From NCBI GenBank assembly GCA_009823395.1, contig CM020512.1, positions 1,846,405-1,910,404 of the forward strand: a DNA stretch of 64,000 nucleotides, given 5' to 3'. The notes under the pieces were generated by a model, which was given only the letters and a program-made list of their open reading frames with translations, searched no databases and had not been told where the DNA came from. Position numbers and translations under genes: made by a program. This DNA comes from Thamnaconus septentrionalis. Its lineage: Eukaryota; Chordata; Actinopteri; Tetraodontiformes; Monacanthidae. Positions 12,680-24,830 of this stretch are shown piece by piece (the first letter of the stretch is position 1; every line of letters starts with the position of its first letter).

Positions 12680-12962
12680 GTCGGTGGAGAGACCCTGCCT
12701 CAGGTGGAGGACTTCAAGTATCTCGCGGTCTTGTTCACGAGTGAGGGGAAGATGGAGCGCGAGATCGACAGGCGGATCGGTGCAGTGATGTGGTCGCTGT
12801 ACTGTTCTGTCGTGGCGAAGAAGGAGCCAAGCCGAAAGGCGAAGCTCTCGATTTACCGCTCGATCTACGTTCCCACCCTCACCTATGGTCACGAGCTTTG
12901 GGTAGTGACCGAAAGAACAAGATCGTGGATACAAGCGGCCGAAATGAGTTTCCTCCCCCGCC
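12680..12962 (+). pseudogene. LINE reverse transcriptase fragment (3' part)
   Basis: The translation contains V-E-D-F-K-Y-L-A-V-L-F, the stretch M-E-R-E-I-D-R-R-I-G, S-R-K-A-K-L-S-I-Y-R-S-I-Y-V-P-T-L-T-Y-G-H-E-L-W and R-I-Q-A-A-E-M-S-F-type residues. These are the conserved C-terminal part of non-LTR retrotransposon ORF2 proteins that are common in fish. The catalytic YxDD region is absent, so this is a truncated, inactive copy. An internal deletion seems likely after R-R-I-G. The clade (RTE-like or other) is not certain. Confidence 0.85.
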
Positions 12963-12999
12963 AGCGTATCCAACTCTCTACCAGGTAGTGATCAGCGGG

Positions 13000-13160
13000 G
13001 TTACAATCGTTAATGAAAACGAACGAAATAACGAGAACTAAAATGACTAAAAAACAAATTCGTTAACTGAAATTGATAAAAACTAAAAAACAATAACTAA
13101 CTTAAACTGTTTGGTGTGTTTAGTGTTTAGTCTCTGTCAAAGAAATATTTGCCAAGGAAA
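13000..13160. repeat. ACTAAAA-rich element, left block
   Basis: Degenerate repeats of AACTAAAA/GAAAACTA. A similar block lies at 14050-14230. Together they bracket the dispersed repeat copy at 13319-13615 and may be the two ends of one inserted element. Confidence 0.5.
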
Positions 13161-13318
13161 ATGTTATTTTTAGTTTTACGCAGCAGCACCTAAATGCACC
13201 TCGCGTTCTGTGGCGTCGCCCCTCTTTCATTGCAGTAGGTTAATGAACGACTGACGCAGAGAAAAAAGTCTAAAATGGGACTTTTTCGAATATGACGAGG
13301 AGAGTGATAAAAGTCAAT

Positions 13319-13615
13319 GGGCCAGATTCACAAAGCGAGGCTTTTGCGCCAGAAAAAAGCGCTAAAAACAGTGATTCCGCTCCACAGAGGGGACGCAAAC
13401 GTGAAAATGGGCGGAAAATGCGCCGAGGCGCAGGTAGCGGCAGGGCTGCGCCAGACTCATTTGAATGTATTTAAATGAGTCATTACGCGCAAAAGGACAC
13501 GCCCCCTTCGATGCAAATATGCCTCATTCAAACAGCGGCAGATCCAGAAAGAGTTTGCGCTCGTGTCCGCACGCACTTTGACAGACGGAAACACCGCCAG
13601 CCAAAATACAAATGG
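13319..13615 (+). mobile_element. Dispersed repeat, copy A (partner at 55099-55397)
   Basis: Starts GGCCAGATTCACAAAGCGAG and runs through CAGAGGCGCAGG-type, CATTTGAATGTATTTAAATG and GAGTCATTACGCGCAAAA words to CACCGCCAGCCAA. The same string of motifs occurs at 55099-55397 in the same orientation with moderate divergence. Non-coding and rich in GCGC/CGC words; probably a non-autonomous DNA transposon. Confidence 0.8.
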
Positions 13616-14049
13616 TACTCAGGTGTTGGTGATTGTCTTGCTTATATAATGACTAACGCGTCTTGCGTCTTGACTTTATTTCCATTATGGCAGCAGTCTT
13701 GGTAGACGGAGGAGGCATCGTAATGCCAGGCGGTTCTGCACTTTAATCGAACCAAAATTCAAATGCCACGGTGCTGCAAGAGTGAATAACCTTTTTAGAG
13801 CTAAGATGGAAAAGGCTTGCTGGTTATTTTTGAATTTTTTGGTTTGACCAGATGTGTCTCACAGTGCCACACACAGTGTTCATCATTCATGCACTTTGTA
13901 TGTATTCCTTGATGTAGTAGTTCACCCAAAATTAAAAAGTCAGTTATAATTAGCTCACCCTCGTTTTTTAAACTTCTGTCTTTTTTTTGAATTTCATCCA
14001 ACAGGAGTCACTCTGAACTTTTTAAATCTTGCACCAGACAAATAACCCA

Positions 14050-14230
14050 AAGTATGAAACAACTAGAAATGTAACTATAACTAATAAAAACTAAACTAAA
14101 ACTAAGCTTTTTTGAAAATATAAAAACTAAGGAAAACTAGTAAACCCACGCTAAAGACTAATTAAAACTAACTAAATTGTAGGGAAATAAGTCAAAACAA
14201 AATAAAACTGAACTAAAATGAAAAATACAA
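14050..14230. repeat. ACTAAAA-rich element, right block
   Basis: Irregular AACTAAA/AAAACTAA units over about 180 bases, ending where LINE endonuclease sequence begins. See the left block at 13000-13160. Confidence 0.5.
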
Positions 14231-14234
14231 AACT

Positions 14235-14585
14235 ATTATAACTCCCCTCTATTCGCCCCAGTGTCCAAGACACGTGGACGGAGGTCAGATGAAACAACAA
14301 CAAAGTCGATCATCGACCTCCGGCCTGCGGCATCCTGATGCCAGGTGACCGGCGGACACCCTGTGCTGGAACATGGTGTTCGTTATGGACAAACTGACTA
14401 GCACAGAAGTCCAGCAACAGAACACCAGTCGGGTTCAGATCAGGGAGGTCGTTCCTCCCAATCACGCCTCTCCAGGTCTCACTGTCGTTGCCCACGTGTG
14501 CGTTGAAGTCCCCCAGCAGAACAACAGAGACCCCAGTCAGAGCACCATCCAGCACCCCTCCCAGAGACTGGAACCCCAAAAATCT
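14235..14585 (-). pseudogene. LINE AP-endonuclease fragment
   Basis: The minus strand translates [12 protein letters not shown], then W-R-G-V-I-G, then [10 protein letters not shown]. After a frameshift come N-T-M-F-Q-H and [18 protein letters not shown] and the VSSDLR region are characteristic of the apurinic-type endonuclease domain of non-LTR retrotransposons. The fragment is frameshifted and truncated, so inactive. It lies opposite in strand to the reverse transcriptase fragment 1.3 kb away. Confidence 0.88.
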
Positions 14586-14589
14586 TTCG

Positions 14590-16279
14590 AATTGCTGTCC
14601 TACTGTGGGTTCCAAAATGGCTTTAGAAGAAATTTGGTCTGAGATTTTTTTGCGCATTAAAAAACTGTGTGTTTAAGGTTGTGTTGACAAACGGTTTCTT
14701 TAATAATTCCAGATATAATACAGAATGTCACGTCCGATGTTACTGATAAGCCCATCTGAGCATTTATTGGCATACTGTATTGTCAGTGAAGTGTAATTGA
14801 GTAGTCTCTTTTGCCATGCCAATACACGTTGGGCTGTTGGGGTAGGTTACCATGGCAACAGGGACTTCACACGAAAGGTGATTGATTGTAAAGATAACGA
14901 GTGAGACTGCAACAACAGCAACAACAGCGGCAGCAACAATTACAACAGCATTTTCCAACCTGTTGTTGTTGTCTTAAAACTTTCAATGTGTTCAATGTGT
15001 GCTCCAGACACACAACTCCAGGAAACCGCAAACACACACACAGCTCCCTGGAAGTGTCACTGTGGCCTTTGCAGGAGTTAGCGTTTAGTGTGACAACATT
15101 AGATACCTAATTGCACGTTTGTCACCCTTCAAATCATCTAGAAACTAAATGAATCTTCCCACAGTGCCGCACAGTTCTTGTCACTGCCAGCGAGACTATT
15201 TTAAAGTGAGGACTGTGTTTTTTAGTTTCTTTCTATGAGTCTGTGTGTGTGTGTGTGTGGGCCCGTGTGTGTGTGTATGTGTGTTATCCTCAGCCAGCCA
15301 GCTTCACTGGGGCCTGGTGGGACCACCCGAGCAGATGCTTCATTTACAGAATTATGCATTTAGGGCACAGAAATAGGTCTGAACTGCGAGAGTGTTGGCT
15401 GGATTGGAACACGGAGGTGTGAGGCCTCTGCAGAAACCACTGAGGCGTCCTCACAAACCTCCAGGACCCCGAGTGGGTCAAACTAGCTGTTGGTGCATTT
15501 ACACTGACCTTAAAAATGTAAAAAAAAAAGAAAAAAAAAAGAAAGAACTGAAACCGCGAACAGATGATCTGCCCAACGGGAACATGTCGGTTAAGGAAAA
15601 ACTCCTGCAGAAAACAAACCGCTGCCGCTGCCCTCGAGTGTACAGATCCCATGACGTGGCGCGGGAATATGAGAATAGCTAGAGTGAGATCAGTGATAGG
15701 TATTATGAAAAAACAACAACAATATCGCTACATTTAAAACAGCAGAGAAGTACAAACACACGCGCACACACACACACACACACACAGTCTATGATGCTTT
15801 CAGTTGATGCAAAACTCTTTTTTAATTAATTTGACCTCAAGGAAGACTAGCTGCTTTTCGAGTCTTTTGAATCACTTTGAGAGAGAAAAATGATGCAGTT
15901 CATCGTGGGAAAAGAGTGAAAAAAACATACAATCCTCAAAGGGGGGAACAGTTATTTTTCTCACATAACGACGACTTACATAACAAAATGATCCAATCAT
16001 GCCGATAACCATAGTCATAGGAGGAGTGTTGCCATTAACTTGGTATGTTTATATAAATAATAACAGCCGCACAATTGTTCAGGATTTATCCAGGACCGGC
16101 CCTGTCTCTGGGTATTTCCTCCACTCTAGCAAAAAGCAGCGGAGAGAGCATCGCCATGCACCAGCAGCTAGCGCGGCCAACAGGAGACCAACTGCTGGCG
16201 CTCTGACACACTGATGAAAAATTAAATTGAGAGGCAGGAGAGGGAGGAAAGCGTAGCAGAAAGTGTTTTTACTGCCGGT
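14590..16279. other. Gene-free segment
   Basis: A CAA-rich stretch at 14908-14945, an interrupted (GT)n at 15242-15284 and a (CA)n at 15761-15785 are the only clear structures. No exon-like frame is seen. Confidence 0.5.
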
Positions 16280-16492
16280 CACTTTCAGCCGTCCGTCTGG
16301 AAGATGGACGGCGGAAGCAAGACTCCCATTAAAGCGCAGCGGAAAAGCAGAAGGTGCTTCCTTCCTTCCTTCCTCCTGTCCTTCCCCCGCCAGCTGGAAT
16401 CGCTTTCAGCCTCCGAAACCAGCCCAGGTGCTTCTCCCGGAAAAAAAACGACAAAAAAAACAAACATCTGAGACACAGAGAAGGAGGCCGTT

Positions 16493-16493
<1 letters not shown>

Positions 16494-16527
<34 letters not shown>
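16494..16527. repeat. (CAG)n trinucleotide run
   Basis: About 11 CAG units inside the GC-rich block upstream of tafa3, just before a possible splice donor at 16532. Confidence 0.9.
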
Positions 16528-17486
16528 CTGTCAGGTAGAAACTGTTCAATAAAACAATTTGATTCTGACGCTGCATTTGTCAACAAAAGGCTTTAGAGTA
16601 TCGGCTGGATTTGCGCTAAGCTTACCTTGCACTTAAAGATTCTCCGCCGAGGAGCCACAAAGTGAAAAATAGATAAAAGAAAAACCTGGATTGAAATTGA
16701 ATTAAAGAAGGAGCCCCCCCCACCTACCCACCCCCTCTGGATTATGTTCCAGTCGCTGCTCCCCGTCTGACGCCGTCCTCTCTCAGGGGCTGCGCCGAGG
16801 AGGAGCGCATTTGCATTTTTTGCTTTAATATATTTCCCAAATTCCAAAGCTTAAAGAGAAAACTACCCTCCCCCCGACACACACACCCACTTTGCATTTG
16901 TTTATTTAGTTCAAAGTGTCCCCCCCCCACCCCCACTCCCCTCTCTCTTTGCTGTTTATTGCCCAAGAACCTTAGCAGAATATTGGAATCGCCGTCAACA
17001 TGTGATAGATACGTAAATATATAAAAAGTGGTATGCGGCATATTCTGCTGAGAGAGCAGCTTTGATGTTATTTTTGCAGCGCTAAGCCAGCTTACAGCCG
17101 CGGTGGATCCCGCGCCTCTAGGTGGAGGCTGCCAGTTCTCCTTCCTTGATTGTCTGCTGCTGTTGGCCGATGATGGGAAAAAAAAAAGAGGCTCAAACAA
17201 ACTGGATCCGTTCTGTCAGCGGACACAAGGTCACTGTTGTTGCGTCTCCGTATGTGCAAGCTGCGCGCGCCCGACCTCCCCGGAGGGATTTGGGTGGGTG
17301 GGGGAGGGGGCTGTTTCGGCGTGGACGATGGATTTGTCGTGACATGAGGCCGGCACCTAGCGATCTCACGGCTTCCCTGGGTTTTCAAGTCTGAGACGGG
17401 GATGGAGCGAAATCCAGGCGGGAGAGCGAGAGAGATGCAGTGTGACACCTTGGGGGTCACGTCCAGCTTTTTGGGACATTTTTGGG

Positions 17487-17489
17487 GCG

Positions 17490-17538
<49 letters not shown>
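17487..17538. repeat. (GC)n(CA)n alternating purine-pyrimidine tract
   Basis: About 6 GC units followed by about 19 CA units without a break, a sequence type known to adopt Z-DNA readily. It lies at the edge of the GC-rich block. Confidence 0.92.
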
Positions 17539-17540
<2 letters not shown>

Positions 17541-17642
17541 GCTAGGCTGTTTTGAAAGATAGGGATGTCAAGGCTGTGATGAGCACTTCTGCCGAAGTCA
17601 CACAACACTGTTAACGGGTGAAAGATTGATAAGAGGCTAAGG

Positions 17643-17746
17643 GATGAAGGAGGAGGAGGAAGAGGAAGAAGAAGTGGTGGAGGAAGAGGAGGATGAGGAG
17701 GATGAGGAAGAAGAGAAGAAGAAGGAGGAGGAAGAGGAGGAGAAGG
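17643..17746. repeat. GGA/GAA polypurine tract
   Basis: About 100 bases of almost pure purine. Glu-rich and Ser/Leu-rich frames across it are not genes. Confidence 0.92.
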
Positions 17747-17968
17747 CCAAGAGCTTTGCGCTGCTCATTTTCTCTCCCTCTTCCATCCATTTCCATCCCT
17801 TTTTCCTGTACATGCACACACATGCACGCACGCACACACACACACACACACACACATATGTGCACAGACGTTGGCTCTGCACAATACTTGTGAAATTGGA
17901 GGCTTAATTTGGAGCTGCAGGCTCCTTCCTCAGGTTACATGCGTGAATTTATCCACACGGGCCATGTA

Positions 17969-17971
<3 letters not shown>

Positions 17972-18037
<66 letters not shown>
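17972..18037. repeat. (CA)n microsatellite, 66 bp
   Basis: Perfect CA run of 33 units; a second, shorter CA run lies at about 17829-17856. Confidence 0.97.
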
Positions 18038-18039
<2 letters not shown>

Positions 18040-18369
18040 CACAACTCCGGCAGGCCTAATCAAGCTGGAGTCTCTCTCTCTCTCTTCCCTCATCTTCCCA
18101 ATCATCAGGCCATTGTGTTCAAGTCATTCACTGGAGCGCTCCGCCCGCTGCTGTTTGGGTTTTAAATTCATTGTATCCATTAGGTTTGCAGCTAAGGCCG
18201 AAGTCACAAAAGCAACCTAATGGAAAAAAGAGAGGCAACTTTTCATCTGGCAGCTGGCGACGGCTTGTTGTTGTTGCCGCTTTGAATTTCAGGAAAACAT
18301 AACGAAACAAAACGAAACAAGACAAGATGACCTGGTGACAGGTGAGGTTATTGGATGTATTATAAGAAC

Positions 18370-18900
18370 TGGATACTGGCCACTCGAGGTACTGCAGCAA
18401 AAAAATCCCATGGGCCCAAAAAGCATTTTTCCCATAGACCGCAATGCAAGAATAAACACCTTGAAAATGGCTGACAGGACGACTGTAACCTGCAATGCGA
18501 TTCATAGCAAATCTTTCTATTGTAATTTTTTAATCAGCTGTGGTCTTTTAGTTGTTTAAAATAATGATTAAGGCCAGAAAATCACCAGAAAAGAGTTTAT
18601 TCCCAGCGTGATGTCACAACGTCGTCCGTGCTGCTGTGTCTCAGCTCGTTCTGATTGGCTGCGTCCTGACGTTTCTGTAAGTGACGTTCTCCAGAATTGT
18701 TCTGATTGGCCAAATAGATCATGTGAGTTACAGAGGCATGATGGGAAGTGACACTGCTGCTCATGCTCTGTGGGCCCATTAATGCAGAAGTCAAAAACTT
18801 TTTCGGCGTAGGCACTGGGTGAGAAATGAATGGGCCGCCATCTTGGATCTCGGGGGCTTGGTGAGGATGCACATATTTCGTCCAAACCAACCAAAAATGG
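18370..18900. repeat. Possible interspersed repeat
   Basis: It contains phrases seen in many fish genomes, such as CCCATAGACCGCAATGCAAG, AAAATGGCTGAC, repeated TTCTGATTGGC words and GGGCCGCCATCTTGGATCTC. No terminal repeats were located, so boundaries and class are unknown. Confidence 0.35.
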
Positions 18901-19224
18901 ACTCAGAGTGGTAAAACGTCACACTGATGGGGGCGCTGTAGAGACGACTCCAGTGAAGTCCTCAGGGAAGCGTGTTTCTGGGGATTTTCTGTCTGTGCAA
19001 CATTTAGTGGCGGCTGTTAGCAGCGTCCTTTCAGTCTGGGAGACGGAGGCCCGTCGGGACCAACTGTCAGTCCTCCACCAACCCAACCGCAACCAAAACC
19101 AGAGAGCGCTGGAGCGGGTGGTCGTCACTGATGAGGCAGATGGTTGGATTTCTCTGTAATCCGACCGAGGACAGAAAAGTTTTTGAAAACAGCGAATCTG
19201 GAAGACCCCAAAATCTTTTTATTA

Positions 19225-19395
19225 TTAATATATTTCCATCAATCCAGTTTTCTATCCTGCACTTGGGGTCATGAGGCTGCTGTAGCCAATCACAGCTGCT
19301 TTAGGGAGGAGGCGGGATTACAACCTGGAAAAGCAGCTGGTTCATCACAAGGCAACACAGAGACAAACCATCCACACTCAGACTCACACCTCTGG
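19225..19395 (+). repeat. Teleost interspersed repeat fragment (CCATC...TTTTCTAT type)
   Basis: It carries TTTTCTATCCTGCACTTGGG, CCAATCACAGCTG, ACAACCTGGAAAAGC, TCATCACAAGGCAACACAGA and CCACACTCAGACTCACACC in order. This is the layout of a common fish repeat of which a cleaner copy lies at 61106-61245. Confidence 0.6.
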
Positions 19396-19687
19396 TCTAC
19401 ATGTACGCAAACCTTAGAGGTTTTATTTTTGATTCTTTCCTCTACTCATGTCACATGTTCATCTTTGACATCACGTCTCCTCACCAGCCACCCCCTTTCC
19501 GCCGTACTGCCTCTTGACAATATTCTATCAAATCTCCTCCATTTCCTTCAGACAGTAAGGAAAGCTTTGACTCGCTTAATCAACTCAGTGAATTATTGCG
19601 ACGGGGAAGATCGACATCTTTTGTTCCCTGTTCTTTGTGTGGTAGCGTTGGAACACTTGCATCTAATGCCCAGGAGCAGAAACATAA

Positions 19688-19757
19688 GCCTGTTGGGAGA
19701 ATAAATTGATTGACTGATTGATTGATTGATTGATTGATTGATTTTTTTTTTTTTTTT
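19688..19757. repeat. (TTGA)n followed by poly(T)
   Basis: TGAT/TTGA units of about 10 copies ending in a run of 16 T. Confidence 0.9.
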
Positions 19758-21851
19758 ACCACGAATTACAACAAGCATTCTCCATGGTTGTCCTTTCCTT
19801 TACTTGCTTTTCTGCTAATTCGAGTTATGTCAACTTGCTCTTTACCCGCCAGGTTCAATGCTGATGAAATGCTGCAGTGGACCCGAGTATGTTTCCGCTG
19901 AGGTCAAGCAGAATCAGGAGTCTTCCGTTTGGCTCGCTGACACTCAGCTCGGCTAATAAGAACGCAAGCTTTTATTAATTTTGTCAATTAAATGGGGCTT
20001 CAGCTCTGATCCCACTCGCTGCGAGTGGCGGCGGGGGCAAACACAGTGTAGTTCCGACTGACAGAAGGGCATCGATTGACAGTGAAAAGCCTCGCGCTCG
20101 TCTCACAAGGTCTTTGTGATTCGGTGACGCAGACATAAAACTGTCTCGGCCGACTGGAACGGTGGAGGGATGGAGGTTCAGGATCCGTCCATCGCACTGC
20201 GTCCGACAAGCGATCTGAGGTATTGACACGGTATTGATCAGGCAGATAACAATCAGCGCATTCCTTTAACTGTAGCACTTCCTATCAACAAATCACAGAC
20301 TGAACTGAACTGAACTGTTTCTGTTTACCCAGGCAGAAAGTAGACAGCAGCTAAAGTTGAGTGGAATATTTGTTCTATTTGATATTAAAACCATGCTTAA
20401 CTTCCAGACGTAATTACTTAGAAAGTATAAGCAAAGGTTCGACAATAAAATAAGGAATGTTGAGGAAAAGAAAAGAGAGAGCGATTACACTGCAGCTTGA
20501 TTCCTTTCACTCCTCCGCCTTTCATTGGGCAGCTGCAGAAACTGATTGCACAGCTGATTCCGAAGCTGACAGTAAACGCTGAGCGACCTGCCAGGTTTCA
20601 AACCTGCAAATGGAACATTCATTAAACCCTCAGACCACAAGCTCACACACTGCACACTGCTCTTGTGGTTTTTTGTTTTTGGCCGCGCTGTGAAGTTGAA
20701 TTGATCGTTTGACGGCCGAGTAAACCACACGAGTTCAACAGCCCGCATCAGAGAAGAGAACCGACTGTTGGAAAAAAAAAACAAAACAACACAATTTCAG
20801 GTCCATAAACGTTGCAGAGACGCTGTATAGATCAGCGCAGTCGCTTCACGGTAATTGCGACTGTAAGTGATGCAGACGGAGCAGGCGTCCAATGTTTTTT
20901 TTTTTTTGCCAAATGGGCGCTAACTCAGGAAATGGAATCTCCTTTAATATTAATGTATCCTCCTCTTTATTTTTCTCTGGCCATTGGGAGAAAGGCGAGA
21001 GCGTCACGTGTCTGTGGGATGTCTGTCCGGCTTTAGCTGAGATGTGTGCGCGCGCGCACACGCACGCACGCACTCACGGTGGAATACTGGAGACGTGGAG
21101 GGGGAAACTGATCAGCCACATGGAGTTGGGAGAGGACTCCAATGGGACTAATTAGGGGGATGGAACAGACTGCAGAACTCATCTGAGACGGCGCTCCTTC
21201 TCCAGCTCTTCTTCACCTCCTCCTCCTCCTCCTCCTCCTCCTCTCACTGTTACTTTCTCTTGTGCTCCTCTGTGTTGGCTTAATGAAAGCTGCGTTGTCT
21301 GGGGTTGGTGGGATCCAGCGCCGCTTTCTTAGCGCGGCTCAAACTGCTGGATGTGATCAGAGCAGCGCCAGGAGAATCACAGGGTCCGTCTGGTTTGTGA
21401 GCTTAACCCTGCGCTTTGGCCGGAATTAGAATGCACAAAGTTATTTTTCTGGGATTTCTTTTTTCCAACTGTTTTTGGGAGGCGTTGACTCGGCTCCAAA
21501 CGCTCCAAACATGGGGTGTTGGAATTACGTGCAATGACGTGCGGTGCGGTGAATAACAACCAGAGAAATGATACTGCTGCTGCACCGTGACAGTGAGGAG
21601 AGCAGTCGGGAAAATCAAGATGTGTATATTGTCGTATTATTACTTTTTCTCAATATTTTTCGGAACCCAACAACAAAGGAAAAGGGCAAAAAGTCTCAGA
21701 ATGACAACCTGATGGTGCGGCAGTTCTCGTGCTGTGAACTACATACGTTCCTGAGCTCCAACCTTCTGGTACCTTCTTACGTTTCCCTGTTTGAATTCTG
21801 CATCAAAAGAAAATCACAGCACAATAACAGCTACACAATTTAAATATGATG

Positions 21852-21852
<1 letters not shown>

Positions 21853-21882
<30 letters not shown>

Positions 21883-21942
21883 ACTCTCTCTCTCTCTCTC
21901 TCTCTCCCTCTCTCTCTCCCTCTGTGTGTGTGTGTGTGTGTG
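21853..21942. repeat. (CT)n then (GT)n compound microsatellite
   Basis: CT-rich run interrupted by CACTC and CCCT, followed directly by a GT run. Confidence 0.95.
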
Positions 21943-22241
21943 CGTCTCTCGTTGAAAGCCCCTCTGCTCCTCTGCATGTACTCCTATATTTACACGCCCA
22001 CTCATGGCGCAGCCGACGGACCAAACAACAAGGCGAAATGAAGGAGAGCTGCCTGGTCTCCAGCACCGCTGTTTCGTCTAAATGAGCCAGAAAGGAAGCG
22101 GGCGGCGCCTCCGCCTGGTTGCCTAATTATTTAGTCCGAGCAGGCTAAAGGTGTGGGCGGTGAAGGAGGGAAGGGTGCCAGGCGGTGGTAGAGTAGTGGG
22201 GCAAGAGCCTCAAAGCTACAGTTAACTGTATGTCTGTATGA

Positions 22242-22286
22242 CTCTCTCTCTCTCTCTCTCTCTCTCTCGCTCTCTCTATCTCTCAC

Positions 22287-22358
<72 letters not shown>

Positions 22359-22361
22359 TCT
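22242..22361. repeat. (CT)n microsatellite, about 120 bp
   Basis: Nearly pure CT run with a few GC, TAT and CACTCA interruptions. Confidence 0.97.
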
Positions 22362-24711
22362 GTGTGTGCAATGCCCTCTAACCAGAGAAAGCCTTGGCTT
22401 AGCCCGTCTGGCTTTGCAGTTTCCTCCCAGTTTTAGAAAAGCCTGGCTGCGTAGCCAGATGACTCACACACTCGGCTCAGAACTCAAGCCAGGGCTTAGC
22501 CACCGTGCGCGAGCGCAAGCACACACACAGACACACATATACACACTCACACGCACTTCCTCAAAGCAAAAGTGATCCCACAAGCGGATATTGCTCAGAA
22601 AATGTGAGCGTGCAAATAAACAGATGAGCTGCATATTCAGACACAGCCAGGTGTGTGAGTATGCGTGTGTGTGTGTGTGTGTGTGTGTGTAATCTCATTT
22701 GCACTGAACTAATCTGCACACTCTTCACGCCAGCCTGGATAGTGAGGTTGGTTTCGACCCACACCGTCACATCGTCTGCAGTAAAGTTGTCTGCACAACT
22801 CCATACAACCTTGTCACACGGCTCGCCAACATCTAGCATCTCACCATCTAACATCGACACAACCTGATGACCTCACAGAGTGGGGTCTGATGTGAATGAG
22901 TGTGAAGTCGTGGTCAGCACAGTTTGGATCACTGCACCACCGGAAGTTGTAAACTGGTTTAAAGTTTTGCTGTGTAACGGATTCAAAAAGTGCTGGTAGC
23001 TGTCAGACCACTCCTCTAGTTGTATTTATAGGTTAAGGAGTCTTGTTGACTTATATTTTTTTTAGTTTATCCATTCGTGTATATATTCCACCAGCGACTG
23101 TCCAGCTAGCCTTTACTTTACTGTCTCGTGTCAAAGACAAAGAGGGAAGTTAAGCTTCATTTCTTGGCTGTGAGAGTACTTGTACCCGTATCGTTGTTTT
23201 GCTCCTCCTCATCGTCTTACAACGACCCTCAACTGATAAACAACTTGTTCTTCAGCTGCCCCAGTTCGTTTCCTTTTTCATCTCAGACCATCTCATCAAG
23301 TCATTTATTCGGGAGCCGTTTAAATCCGTGCCTGCGGAGGACTGAGTTGTGCCGATGCGCGTTTCGTCAGATGTACAATTGCAGTCAGTGAACAGAATAT
23401 AGAAGAATATAATGAGGTGCATTCCGGCTCAGCTGTCAAGCACTTGGACGGGGGGAATGTGCTGCGTTCATTCATCACTGCTTCACATCCAGCATACATC
23501 AGCGGCGGAAGAAAAAAAAAAACAAAAACAAAAAAAGGTGATTTGGAATAGATTGAGCTGCGGCAATGGTTTTCCATTAGACTCACCTTGATTCTGACTG
23601 ACCGAGTTTTATTATTGTTTTTATATGAGAAATGTTATTGCCTTGTTTCACACTCCACACATTTCCACACCTGGGTCGACGGTGAGAGCTCTGGATTGCT
23701 TCGATTTTGGTTTGCATTACTTTTTTTGTTGTTTTTTTTCCCCCACCGAGCAAATAGCAGATTTTATTTGCGATCATCCGGCTCGATGGAAGTTTTCGTT
23801 GTGGCTTTCAAGCCCAGATGTTACACTTTGCGACGACTTTGTCATACAAAGTCAGATTTTGTCATCTGTGTCCGTGTCCGTGTGTGTGCGTTTGCCCTTT
23901 TCCACGTGCTTTGCACACTCAGGATGCACCAATGCCTCAAGTCTGCTTTGGAAATAGAAAGGTTATAACTGCAGCTGCTGAGCCGACTGATATTTCCATC
24001 ACCTGTGACTCTCGTCTCTTTCTGCCGTCCCCCATGCTTCAGGGAAAGCAGCTGTGCATATGAACACCCAGTCCTGAGAGAAGAGAGTGGTCTGGCTGTC
24101 ACAGTGGATTCGTCTATTAAAAGTGGCCTGGTATACACTGCAGACGCACACTGGGAGGGGATATTACATGGCGAATCAAGAGATTTCTCTGGAGGGAATA
24201 ATGAGGCTTGAGAAAAGTAAAGTCAAAAAGAAGCCAGAGTGCTTTCAACTTTCATCAGCGTGTCAGGGCGGCAGATGAAAAGTCGCGCAGGGCGGCGCCA
24301 CCCACCGCCAGTGCAAACTGGTCGCCATCATCCTGGAAACTATTCTCCTCACGCTTTTCACTTTGTTTTTGTCTCCCTTCGTGTCGTTGCATCAACGTGA
24401 CTTTGCAGCGCTGCATAAGCAAAGTCTGTCATTTTTAAGGCCTACATGCATCAACAGAGTCAATGTGAGCGACAGTAGACGTGTCCAAGCTCGGCAGGGT
24501 GTCGGATGCATCATTCATCATGAAGTTGTGTAATGGCTGAAGAAAAAGAGAGAAAAAAACTGCACTGCACTGCATCTGAGAGCGAGTGGGAGTGCAGCTC
24601 TGCCCTCACTTATTACATTTAGTTTTATGTAAGCTTTATGTAAGCTTTTAAAAATGTATTTGCCTTAAACATGATGTTTTTTGTTTTTTGTTTTTCTTTC
24701 CTTTTTCACAG

Positions 24712-24812
24712 AATGCGAGATCGGGGTCCTTGCATTTGTGGAGTAGGTGTGTGGAGTCTACTGCTGTCCCTCTGTCTGGCCTCCCTCACACACGCACACA
24801 GGAGCCACACAG
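24712..24812 (+). CDS. tafa3: tafa3 coding exon 1: start codon and signal peptide
   Basis: The exon follows a long T-rich tract ending in CACAG at 24711. The ATG is at 24713, one base into the exon, so an upstream non-coding exon is required. It encodes residues 1-33 plus the first base of codon 34. Residues 1-14 form a short n-region (M-R-D-R-G-P...), residues 15-25 a hydrophobic core (SLLLSLCLASL), and residues 26-28 (T-H-A) a plausible signal-peptidase site. The donor is CACAG/GTAGGT at 24812/24813, leaving phase 1. Joining the final G to the TG that opens the next exon gives Val34. TAFA proteins are secreted neurokines or chemokine-like factors expressed mainly in brain, so a cleavable signal peptide here fits the family. 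A GT/GA microsatellite begins only 18 bases inside the intron. Confidence 0.88.
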
Positions 24813-24829
24813 GTAGGTGGATGTGTATT

Positions 24830-24830
<1 letters not shown>

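Larger units (their letters stand above)
16280..17540 (+). promoter_or_regulatory. GC-rich block, candidate promoter or 5' UTR exon region of tafa3
   Basis: This is the most GC-rich and CpG-containing non-repeat block upstream of the first coding exon. It includes a (CAG)n run at 16494-16527 followed by a possible donor, CTGTCAG/GTAGAAA at about 16532, a CT/C-rich segment, and a (GC)n(CA)n tract at 17487-17538. A non-coding first exon is required by the acceptor at 24711, and this block lies about 7-8 kb before it. No start-site motif is decisive, and the assignment is mainly positional. Confidence 0.25.
17747..24711. other. Presumed 5' intron or upstream region of tafa3
   Basis: If the promoter lies near 16-17.5 kb, this is the first (non-coding) intron. 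Apart from the listed repeats and a TCC run near 21221-21245, no exon-like sequence is recognised. Confidence 0.4.
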
